6,177 nt of DNA from positions 1 through 6,177 of the forward strand of contig DHQM01000035.1 of assembly GCA_002408105.1 (NCBI GenBank). The letters run 5' to 3'. Origin of the DNA: Gammaproteobacteria bacterium UBA5338 (GTDB lineage: Bacteria; Pseudomonadota; Gammaproteobacteria; Pseudomonadales; UBA5862). The translations under genes were made by a program, and so were the position numbers. Below the pieces are notes generated by a model. It saw only the letters and a program-made list of their open reading frames with translations. It had not been told where the DNA came from and did no database searches. Below are positions 1 to 5,007 of the stretch, piece after piece (position 1 is the stretch's first letter; each line of letters begins with the position of its first letter).

Positions 1-320
1 CGCACCTGTTCCGTGCCCACAATGCACCGCTCGGCATCGACTTCATCCGTGGCGGGGGGCTACCGCAGCCGTACCCTGGGGCGGCCGTTGTGGCGCTGCA
101 CGGGTCCTGGAACCGCAGCCAAAAGGATGGGTACTCGGTGGTTGTGCTGCGCCCAGACGGGCACGGAGGTTTCGACGAGCGCCCCCTGGTCACTGGCTTC
201 GAGCGTGGTGGCCAGGTGATCGGCCGGCCAGTGGACGTTCAAGAAGGGCCGGATGGGGCGCTCTATATCAGCGATGACCACGCCGGCCAGGTGTATCGAC
301 TGAGCCACCGCCTGGAGTAA
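1..320 (+). CDS. PQQ-dependent sugar / sorbosone dehydrogenase family protein, C-terminal fragment
   Basis: The reading frame is open from base 3 to the TAA at 318-320, giving the last 105 residues of a protein whose start lies left of the window. The residues VALHGSWNRSQKDGY, GRPVDV and EGPDGALYISDDHAGQVYR match the conserved C-terminal blades of soluble glucose/sorbosone dehydrogenase beta-propellers, where HGSWNR and the closing PDGALYxSDD..G.IYR repeat are hallmarks. Family members oxidise aldoses or sorbosone with pyrroloquinoline quinone and are usually exported to the periplasm. The signal peptide and active-site half are missing here, so export, cofactor and substrate cannot be judged. 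No strong terminator follows; a weak hairpin lies at 357-382. The family call is secure, the substrate is not. Confidence 0.86.
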   Translation, partial: HLFRAHNAPLGIDFIRGGGLPQPYPGAAVVALHGSWNRSQKDGYSVVVLRPDGHGGFDERPLVTGFERGGQVIGRPVDVQEGPDGALYISDDHAGQVYRLSHRLE

Positions 321-356
321 CCGGAGCCTGGGACGCGGCTTGATGCTTCCATTCGC

Positions 357-382
357 TGGGCTTCGAGCCTGCACCAAGCCCA
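357..382 (+). terminator. weak hairpin downstream of the sorbosone dehydrogenase-like gene
   Basis: TGGGCTT (357-363) and AAGCCCA (376-382) form a perfect 7-bp stem around a 12-nt loop, 37 nt after the stop codon at 318-320. There is no T-run directly after it, so it is at best a weak or Rho-assisted terminator and could be chance. Confidence 0.22.
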
Positions 383-404
383 TCACTCGCTGTTCACTTA
401 TTTT

Positions 405-421
405 ACAGTCCGACAGGCTGT
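405..421. promoter_or_regulatory. candidate upstream activator (enhancer) site, imperfect palindrome
   Basis: ACAGTCCGACAGGCTGT is an imperfect dyad: the outer arms ACAG/CTGT pair perfectly and most inner positions pair or wobble. Its centre is about 160 bp upstream of the -24 element at 573-587, within the usual range for enhancer-binding proteins of sigma-54 promoters. Family knowledge says PEP-CTERM genes can be driven by the response regulator PrsR. I cannot say whether this matches the PrsR recognition sequence, so the binding role is inferred from position and symmetry alone. Confidence 0.25.
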
Positions 422-507
422 ACCCCAGAAACTGCAGGTGACCAGCCCCCGCAAAAGCCACCAACACCGCACGGGAAGCAGCCACAAAAGTTCAATAACA
501 GATTTAT

Positions 508-520
508 GATCAACATGTTG
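508..520 (+). promoter_or_regulatory. IHF-like binding site within a 12-bp perfect palindrome
   Basis: GATCAACATGTTG matches the IHF core consensus WATCAANNNNTTR at every defined position except the first (G instead of A/T). An A/T-rich stretch (about 489-507) lies on its 5' side, as in many strong IHF sites. It falls between the upstream dyad at 405-421 and the -24/-12 element at 573-587, where IHF typically bends DNA at sigma-54 promoters. The same bases are part of the perfect palindrome TCAACATGTTGA (510-521), so a dimeric regulator is an alternative reading. Confidence 0.4.
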
Positions 521-572
521 AAGAACGTCAAGGCAAGCACGCACAAACCTCGAACGAACCAAATTGAAAATA

Positions 573-587
573 TGGCCCACATTTTGC
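573..587 (+). promoter_or_regulatory. sigma-54 (RpoN) -24/-12 promoter of the PEP-CTERM-like gene
   Basis: TGGCCCACATTTTGC followed by TT fits the sigma-54 consensus TGGCACGNNNNTTGCW. The invariant GG (574-575) and GC (586-587) are exactly 10 nt apart, and the TTGC block is complete. Transcription would start near 598-599, giving a leader of about 83 nt before the ATG at 682. The downstream gene encodes an exosortase substrate, a class known to be RpoN-dependent in some betaproteobacteria, so the context agrees. No competing sigma-70 promoter stands out. Confidence 0.72.
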
Positions 588-681
588 TTTACGTTTAATG
601 CTTGAACAATACGAGACGCTGCCCTTGACCGGGATCACCCCGTCTCTCCGCATTGAACTCTAAGGAATGAGGTTCTGCCAC

Positions 682-1242
682 ATGAAAGCAAGCAAACAAC
701 TGATCGCCGCAGGGGCTGTGCTTCTTGGCACCGGCCTCGCTACCCAATCGCAGGCTGCAACCGCAATCTTCTGGGACCACCTGCTTCCCGTTGACCAAAG
801 ACTGTGCGAAATTGGCGCCCTTTGTGACCCGTCCGAATTGATCGGCATCGGCTACGACAGCTCGCTTTGGGCTGGCGGAACCCTGAACTCAGCTTGGCTG
901 TCCGTGTATTTGAGCGATGATATAGACATCGTCCCCGCGATCGAGATCGCTCAAATCGAAGCCATTGAGGGCAACGCCCTTGGCGTCTTCTACACCGAAG
1001 AGGTGGATGGCCCCCTCCCAGGCATCGAGTTCCTGATCAATGTCACCAACTATGTCGCCGCAGACACCAATGACCTGTTCACGGCGCTGTTGGTGGCGGA
1101 ACAGGGCGACTTCGAATACCATCAGTCTTCGCTCGCGATCGACTACACCCCGGCACCGGTTCCTGTGCCCGCTGCAGCCTGGTTGTTTGGCTCTGCAGTT
1201 GCCGGTCTGGCGGCCATGCGCAAAAACCGCAACACCGCCTAG
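682..1242 (+). CDS. secreted acidic protein with VPLPA/PEP-CTERM-type sorting signal (exosortase substrate)
   Basis: This is a 186-residue exported protein. It has a Sec signal peptide (K2, K5, hydrophobic 7-20, probable cleavage after SQA at 25) and a C-terminal sorting tail: PVPVPAAAWLFGS (159-171), a hydrophobic stretch to about 178, then basic RKNR (180-183). That tripartite tail is the VPLPA variant of PEP-CTERM, which an exosortase cuts while sorting proteins to the envelope or EPS matrix. The ectodomain (26-163) has 22 Asp/Glu, one Arg and no Lys. It has alternating hydrophobic segments suggesting beta strands and two close cysteines (C42, C48) that could form a disulfide. I do not recognise the ectodomain family. 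ATG 682 is preferred because GAGG (669-672) lies 9 nt upstream; ATG 667 adds MRFCH but directly abuts its AAGGA. A sigma-54 promoter precedes it and a terminator follows, so it is probably monocistronic. Confidence 0.88.
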   Translation: MKASKQLIAAGAVLLGTGLATQSQAATAIFWDHLLPVDQRLCEIGALCDPSELIGIGYDSSLWAGGTLNSAWLSVYLSDDIDIVPAIEIAQIEAIEGNALGVFYTEEVDGPLPGIEFLINVTNYVAADTNDLFTALLVAEQGDFEYHQSSLAIDYTPAPVPVPAAAWLFGSAVAGLAAMRKNRNTA

Positions 1243-1279
1243 AGCAACCCGACAGCCAGTCTCAGGCTGTCTAGCACAC

Positions 1280-1330
1280 CCGAACCCGGGCCGCGCAGCT
1301 ACACTGGCGCAGCCCGGGTTCGGCTTTTTT
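1280..1330 (+). terminator. strong Rho-independent terminator after the PEP-CTERM-like gene
   Basis: CCGAACCCGGGC (1280-1291) pairs perfectly with GCCCGGGTTCGG (1312-1323), a 12-bp GC-rich stem. The 20-nt interior can fold further (GCGCAG against CTGGCGC with one bulge). CTTTTTT at 1324-1330 follows at once. It lies 37 nt after the stop codon and separates this gene from the downstream phosphatase. Confidence 0.9.
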
Positions 1331-1377
1331 GGCCGCCTGTCGGCGGACCGATCGCAGCGCAGCAGCTGGGGGAAACC

Positions 1378-1917
1378 ATGATGCCCACACCTCCGCTGCT
1401 GTTGATGCGGCACGGCAAATCCGACTGGTCGCAAGACATTGCAGACATCGACCGCCCCCTAAAGCCCCGCGGTCGCGCCGCCAGCACAGCGGTGGCCGAC
1501 TGGTTGGGGCGCACCAGCCTCATCCCCAGCAGCATCCTCACCTCACCGGCCGCCCGGACCCTCCAGACCGCACAAATCGTCCAAAACCGGCTGCAATTGC
1601 CCACATGCACGGTCCAAACCGACGCCCGCATCTACGGCGCCTCGGACGAAATGCTCCGCAGGGTCCTGGCCGAATTCACCACCCGCAATGCCTCGACTTC
1701 ACGGCCTGGGCCACTGCTCCTGGTGGGTCACAACCCGGGCCTCGAACAACTGCTCCAGTGGCTGGACCCCAGCCAACGACCCGCTTCCGATGGCAAGCTG
1801 ATGCCCACTGGAACCTTGGCGGTGTTGGACGGGAAGGCGCCACTCAGCGAGTTGGTGCGCGGCTGGGGCCACACCCGCGCTTTGGTGCGCCCACGCTCCT
1901 TGCGAGCGCCCATCTGA
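1378..1917 (+). CDS. sixA: SixA-type histidine phosphatase
   Basis: The 179-residue protein belongs to the histidine phosphatase (phosphoglycerate mutase-like) superfamily, SixA branch. It has the nucleophile motif LLLMRHGKSDW (R11, H12), DRPLKPRGR (25-33), SPAARTLQTA (56-65, with substrate Arg60), the second catalytic His in VGHNPGLE (H118), and the PTGTLAVL and VRPRSL blocks typical of the SixA C-terminus. E. coli SixA (161 aa) removes phosphate from His-phosphorylated phosphotransfer proteins. The physiological target here is unknown, because no histidine kinase, HPt or PTS gene is in view. It is cytoplasmic, with no signal peptide. ATG 1378 and ATG 1381 are adjacent; GGGGGA (1368-1373) lies 4 nt from the first and 7 nt from the second, so 1381 may be the true start. 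The gene lies behind the terminator at 1280-1330 with no clear promoter of its own and converges with the leftward DUF1614 gene. Confidence 0.85.
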   Translation: MMPTPPLLLMRHGKSDWSQDIADIDRPLKPRGRAASTAVADWLGRTSLIPSSILTSPAARTLQTAQIVQNRLQLPTCTVQTDARIYGASDEMLRRVLAEFTTRNASTSRPGPLLLVGHNPGLEQLLQWLDPSQRPASDGKLMPTGTLAVLDGKAPLSELVRGWGHTRALVRPRSLRAPI

Positions 1918-1926
1918 CCCCGGAAC

Positions 1927-1962
1927 AGCGCCACCTGCCGGGACCACAGGCCACATGGCGCT
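1927..1962. terminator. possible hairpin between convergent genes
   Basis: AGCGCCA (1927-1933) and TGGCGCT (1956-1962) form a perfect 7-bp stem, extended inward by CCTG/CAGG (1934-1937/1947-1950) with a bulge on one side. It fills the 43-nt gap between the sixA-like stop at 1917 and the end of the leftward DUF1614 gene at 1961, a natural place for a shared terminator. No T-run is seen on either strand, so efficiency is doubtful. Confidence 0.3.
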
Positions 1963-2662
1963 ATGCCAGGAGCACGGCCACCACGCCGGTGACCACGATG
2001 CCATCGAAGGTGCCGGCGCCCCCGATGGCCACCAGAGGCGCCCCAAGGCGGTGCAATTGCGGCAACCGCAGGAGATCAGCGCCCACCAAGGGGCCCAGGA
2101 CCCCGGCAACGAAAGCGACCGACGGGGCCTGCTGCGGCGCCACAACCCATGCCGAGAGCACCGCCACGGCGGCCGGCACCAGGGGGCGCATCAACACGCC
2201 GACACCGAGCACCAGCGTTGATGTCCAATGGCACACCGCAACGTTCAGGACGACCGCACCGGCCACAGCCAGCCAGGGCATCGAAGGAGCGTCCGCCAGG
2301 CGCACGAGCTGATACACCACAACCGCCATCGGCACAACGCACCCACCCAGGTTGACCGCCACCACCCCTTCACGTGGCACGGGCCATCCAAGGGAGGGCG
2401 AGCGCGGCCACCCCAATCTCGGCGCTGACTGCAACGCCGGCGAAACCGCTGAAAACCGATACAGCCGCAGGTTGATCAGTCCACCGAGCAGCATGGCCAC
2501 CAGCACGGCCATTGACCAGCCGGGACTGAGCCCCAGCTTGGCAAGCGCAGCCAAACCCGCATTGGCGAGCAGCCAGGGCAAAGCCGCCAGCGCCACCAAC
2601 ACCGCGAAAAAACCCAAACATCCAGGCCGGGCACTTCGCTGCAACGCCGCCTCCAGTGGCAA
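1961..2662 (-). CDS. DUF1614 family integral membrane protein
   Basis: The 233-residue, very hydrophobic protein has about six or seven predicted membrane segments (roughly 15-36, 45-64, 100-121, 129-147, 150-174, 179-198, 210-232). The family signature is clear: VNLGG (103-107) followed by a Pro-containing helix, GADLL (194-198), and the C-terminal GGAGTFDGIVVTGV (214-227). In DUF1614 proteins this last block is nearly invariant. The function of the family is unknown; by location it acts in the inner membrane. The frame holds no ATG, and the first usable codon is TTG at 2662, 23 nt after the stop of the dienelactone hydrolase gene. A Shine-Dalgarno-like GGAG overlaps that stop but is about 18 nt from the TTG, so initiation may be coupled or the start may be another rare codon. 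It is probably co-transcribed with the hydrolase. The GTFDG block suggests a conserved buried polar site, but no enzymatic role can be claimed. Confidence 0.83.
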   Translation of the reverse strand: MPLEAALQRSARPGCLGFFAVLVALAALPWLLANAGLAALAKLGLSPGWSMAVLVAMLLGGLINLRLYRFSAVSPALQSAPRLGWPRSPSLGWPVPREGVVAVNLGGCVVPMAVVVYQLVRLADAPSMPWLAVAGAVVLNVAVCHWTSTLVLGVGVLMRPLVPAAVAVLSAWVVAPQQAPSVAFVAGVLGPLVGADLLRLPQLHRLGAPLVAIGGAGTFDGIVVTGVVAVLLA

Positions 2663-2685
2663 TTCGGTACCGGTCGCCCGAGCTC

Positions 2686-3537
2686 CTACGGCGTTGTGTC
2701 CTCACCCCCCTGCGGCCTCGCTTGCCGGGTGCGCTCGAAGGCCGCGCTCAGGAACCCCTGCATTTGTGCCCAGGAATCGGCGTCCGCCTTGGCGTCATAG
2801 GCCAACGGAAGACCAAAACGTTGGCCGACCTCATCGGCACCCGGATTGGTGAAACTGTGCAATACGCCCGGGTAGTTGACGAACCTGTAGTCGACACCAG
2901 CGGCGTCCATTTCTTGTTTAAATGCTGCGATCTGCTCATCCGGCACAAAGGGGTCCGCCGCACCGTTAAATACCAGCACACGCGATTTCACTTTCCCAGG
3001 CTGCGCGGGCAATGGCGTTGCCAAGCTCCCGTGAAAGCTGACCACCGCTTCAAGTGGCAGGCCATCGCGCGCCGCCTGCAGCACCACCCCGCCGCCAAAG
3101 CAATACCCGATCGCCGCCAGTCGGTCAGTGTCTGTGGAAGGCAGGCGCTTCAGCGCCTCGATCGCGGCCTGCATGCGCCGGCGCGCCTCCGGCAGGTCCC
3201 CACCCAGGCGCTGGGCAAAGGCCCCGGCCTCGTCCGGGTGGTCAGCAACCTGGCCGTCACCGTACATGTCGACCGCCAGCGCCACATACCCCAGTTCGGC
3301 CAAGTCGCGGGCACGGCTGCGGGCATACTCATTGAGGCCCCACCACTCGTGGACCACCAGGACTCCGGGCCGAGGCCCCTTGAACCGGTCGTCCCAGGCG
3401 GCGTATCCGTGCATGCGGGTGTCGCCACTCACGTAGTGCACCGGCTCGCTGACGAGCTCTGCCCGCGCACCAGCGGCGAGACAGGCCAGACCCAAAATCG
3501 ATATCCCCCGCAATAAAGACAATCCCACTCGGTTCAT
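2686..3537 (-). CDS. exported dienelactone hydrolase family protein
   Basis: The 283-residue alpha/beta hydrolase has a Sec signal peptide (basic start MNR, hydrophobic core, cleavage after ARA at 26), so it is predicted to be periplasmic. C19 does not sit in a good lipobox. The dienelactone hydrolase signature is complete: HEWWG (63-67, with E64 equivalent to the glutamate that primes the nucleophile), GYCFGGG (144-150, nucleophile C146), NGAADPFVP (191-199, D195) and LHSFTNPGAD (226-235, H227). That forms the Cys-Asp-His triad. Family members hydrolyse dienelactones in chloroaromatic breakdown, but many exported paralogues act on other esters or are uncharacterised, so the substrate is open. 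ATG 3537 is well supported by GGAGG (complement of 3545-3549) 7 nt upstream. It is the first gene of a leftward pair with the DUF1614 protein, divergent from the alcohol dehydrogenase. No chlorocatechol genes lie nearby. Confidence 0.88.
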   Translation of the reverse strand: MNRVGLSLLRGISILGLACLAAGARAELVSEPVHYVSGDTRMHGYAAWDDRFKGPRPGVLVVHEWWGLNEYARSRARDLAELGYVALAVDMYGDGQVADHPDEAGAFAQRLGGDLPEARRRMQAAIEALKRLPSTDTDRLAAIGYCFGGGVVLQAARDGLPLEAVVSFHGSLATPLPAQPGKVKSRVLVFNGAADPFVPDEQIAAFKQEMDAAGVDYRFVNYPGVLHSFTNPGADEVGQRFGLPLAYDAKADADSWAQMQGFLSAAFERTRQARPQGGEDTTP

Positions 3538-3690
3538 TGCGCTTCCTCCACGGTTCCGTACAGTTCAACGCCGCAGTGATCCCGGCGCACCAGTCACTGC
3601 TGCCTGCCGCGCACCTTACCCCAAAAACGCCAAAACGCATGCGCATACATGAGGGTGTCCTTTGAGGACCCAGCCGCACCGCACCGCGCC

Positions 3691-3719
3691 ATGACAACCC
3701 ATAGCAAACCCGTTAGAGT
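3691..3719 (+). promoter_or_regulatory. candidate sigma-70 promoter of the alcohol dehydrogenase
   Basis: ATGACA (3691-3696, 5 of 6 to TTGACA) and TAGAGT (3714-3719, 4 of 6 to TATAAT) are separated by an ideal 17 nt. Transcription would start near 3726 and leave a leader of about 104 nt containing two strong dyads (3741-3750 and 3754-3769). The match is moderate and untested. Confidence 0.42.
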
Positions 3720-3740
3720 AGACGCCGGTCTCATCGGGTC

Positions 3741-3777
3741 CTGCCGGCAGACCGGCCGCAGTCGCGGCCGCGCCGGT
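3741..3777 (+). promoter_or_regulatory. double dyad in the alcohol dehydrogenase leader
   Basis: CTGCCGGCAG (3741-3750) is a perfect 10-bp palindrome. Four bases on, GGCCGC-AGTC-GCGGCC (3754-3769) is a perfect 6-bp stem with a 4-nt loop. An alternative outer pairing joins ACCGGC (3751-3756) with GCCGGT (3772-3777). If transcription starts near 3726, both lie in the 5' untranslated region. They could be operator half-sites or leader RNA structure; neither role is shown, and GC-rich DNA produces such dyads by chance fairly often. Confidence 0.35.
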
Positions 3778-3829
3778 GTACACAGACTCCACAACCACCA
3801 ATAACGAATACCAGTCCGAGGAATCACCT

Positions 3830-4915
3830 ATGAAAGCTGCCGTTCTGCGCGAGGTGGGTCAGCCCCTGCAAATCGAAGACGTTCAGATCGACAAACCCGG
3901 CCCCAACGAAGTCTTGGTCCGCACTTCTGTGGCCGGTGTCTGCCACAGTGATCTGCACTTTATCGAGGGGCACTATCCCTACCCGCTGCCGGCTGTGCTG
4001 GGCCACGAATCGGCCGGCGTTGTGGAAGCCGTGGGCTCCAACGTCACCTATGTCGAACCTGGCGACCACGTGATCACCTGCCTTTCCGTGTTTTGCGGCC
4101 ACTGCGAGGACTGCTTGACCGGACACATGTCGCGCTGCCAATCCCCTGAGGTGCGCCGCTCACCTTTTGGCCCCCAACCACTGTCGAAAGACGGCAGCCC
4201 AGTGTTTCAGTTTCTCAACCTCTCTTCGTTCGCCGAGCAGATGGTGGTGCATGAACACGCGCTGGTGAAAATCCGCAAAGACATGCCGCTGGACCGCGCC
4301 GCACTCATTGGCTGCGGGGTCACGACTGGTGTAGGTGCCGTCATTCACACCGCCCAGGTCGAGCCGGGCTCGACGGTGGCAGTGATTGGCTGTGGCGGCG
4401 TGGGCCTCGCAGCGATCAACGGCGCCGCCATCGCCGGCGCCGGGCGCATCATTGCCGTCGACATGCAGCCAAGCAAACTCGAGTTGGCGAAAAAGTTTGG
4501 CGCCACAGACATCGTCAATGCAGGCGACGGCGACCCAGTCGAACAGGTGATCGAAATGACCGGTGGCGGGGTCCACTACAGCTTTGAGGCCATTGGGCTT
4601 AAGGTCACCACCGAGCAGTCTTTCAGAATGTTGCGCCGCGGCGGCACCGCCACCGTAATCGGCATGATCCCCGTGGGCACCATGGTCGAACTGCATGGCC
4701 CGGACTTCCTCCAAGAAAAGCGCATACAAGGCTCCATCATGGGATCCAACCGGTTCCGTGTGGACATGCCACGGTTCATCGACTTCTACCTGGCCGGGAA
4801 GCTCCACCTGGATGAACTGATCTCCAAGCGCATCCAGCTGAACGAAATCAACGGTGCATTCGATGCACTCAAAACCGGCGAGACGGCGCGACAAGTCATC
4901 GTGTTTGACCAGTAA
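3830..4915 (+). CDS. zinc-dependent medium-chain alcohol dehydrogenase (class III-like)
   Basis: The 361-residue cytoplasmic oxidoreductase has a GroES-like catalytic half followed by a Rossmann half. Catalytic zinc ligands are C38 (GVCHSD), H59-E60 (LGHES) and probably C162 (GCGVTTG). The structural zinc site is intact as CGHCEDCLTGHMSRC (C89, C92, C95, C103). Dinucleotide binding is shown by GCGGVG (187-192) with D211 at the end of the second strand, favouring NAD over NADP. The region SPEVRRSPFGPQPLSKDG (105-122) and overall pattern place it in the Zn-ADH class III group, which includes aryl, terpene and formaldehyde-linked dehydrogenases. The exact alcohol cannot be read from sequence. 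ATG 3830 is chosen because GAGG (3818-3821) lies 8 nt upstream and family alignments begin at MKAAVLREVG; the frame is open further upstream but that part is leader. It is a single-gene unit with its own likely promoter and terminator. Confidence 0.93.
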   Translation: MKAAVLREVGQPLQIEDVQIDKPGPNEVLVRTSVAGVCHSDLHFIEGHYPYPLPAVLGHESAGVVEAVGSNVTYVEPGDHVITCLSVFCGHCEDCLTGHMSRCQSPEVRRSPFGPQPLSKDGSPVFQFLNLSSFAEQMVVHEHALVKIRKDMPLDRAALIGCGVTTGVGAVIHTAQVEPGSTVAVIGCGGVGLAAINGAAIAGAGRIIAVDMQPSKLELAKKFGATDIVNAGDGDPVEQVIEMTGGGVHYSFEAIGLKVTTEQSFRMLRRGGTATVIGMIPVGTMVELHGPDFLQEKRIQGSIMGSNRFRVDMPRFIDFYLAGKLHLDELISKRIQLNEINGAFDALKTGETARQVIVFDQ

Positions 4916-4940
4916 AACGCTGGAGCGCACGCTGACCTCC

Positions 4941-4970
4941 ACAACGGGCCGGCCATTGCCGGCCCGTTGT
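4941..4970 (+). terminator. terminator hairpin after the alcohol dehydrogenase
   Basis: ACAACGGGCCGGC (4941-4953) and GCCGGCCCGTTGT (4958-4970) form a perfect 13-bp stem closed by the tetraloop CATT. Only a short CGTTT follows, so the U-tract is poor, but the stem is very strong and lies 25 nt after the stop codon. Some read-through into murI is possible. Confidence 0.78.
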
Positions 4971-5007
4971 CGTTTGGCCCAAACCGTGGCTTGATCTTGA
5001 CCCCACG

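Noticed and set aside
60..485. 141-residue minus-strand frame antisense to the sorbosone dehydrogenase-like gene
   Set aside because: No domain, no ribosome site, and it overlaps a gene end with clear beta-propeller motifs.
1333..1346. CCGCC-TGTC-GGCGG stem-loop before the sixA-like gene
   Set aside because: Short, has no T-run and no other conserved context; probably chance in GC-rich DNA.
1329..2312. 327-residue open frame on the plus strand across the sixA-like gene and antisense to DUF1614
   Set aside because: The protein is low-complexity, rich in Arg, Pro, Thr and His, and overlaps two genes with clear family motifs. It is a GC-rich shadow frame.
2656..3516. 286-residue plus-strand frame antisense to the dienelactone hydrolase
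   Set aside because: The opposite strand carries the complete Cys-Asp-His signature and a good ribosome site. This frame shows no recognisable domain.
3538..3690. Promoter for the leftward hydrolase/DUF1614 pair
   Set aside because: I looked on the minus strand for -35/-10 or -24/-12 pairs with proper spacing and found none convincing, so none is annotated.
3776..3829. N-terminal extension of the alcohol dehydrogenase from an upstream GTG
   Set aside because: The 18 extra residues do not look like family sequence. ATG 3830 has a well-placed GAGG and begins with the conserved MKAAVL.
4160..4942. 260-residue minus-strand frame antisense to the alcohol dehydrogenase
   Set aside because: His/Asp-rich composition typical of the reverse complement of a GC-rich gene; the plus-strand dehydrogenase is certain.
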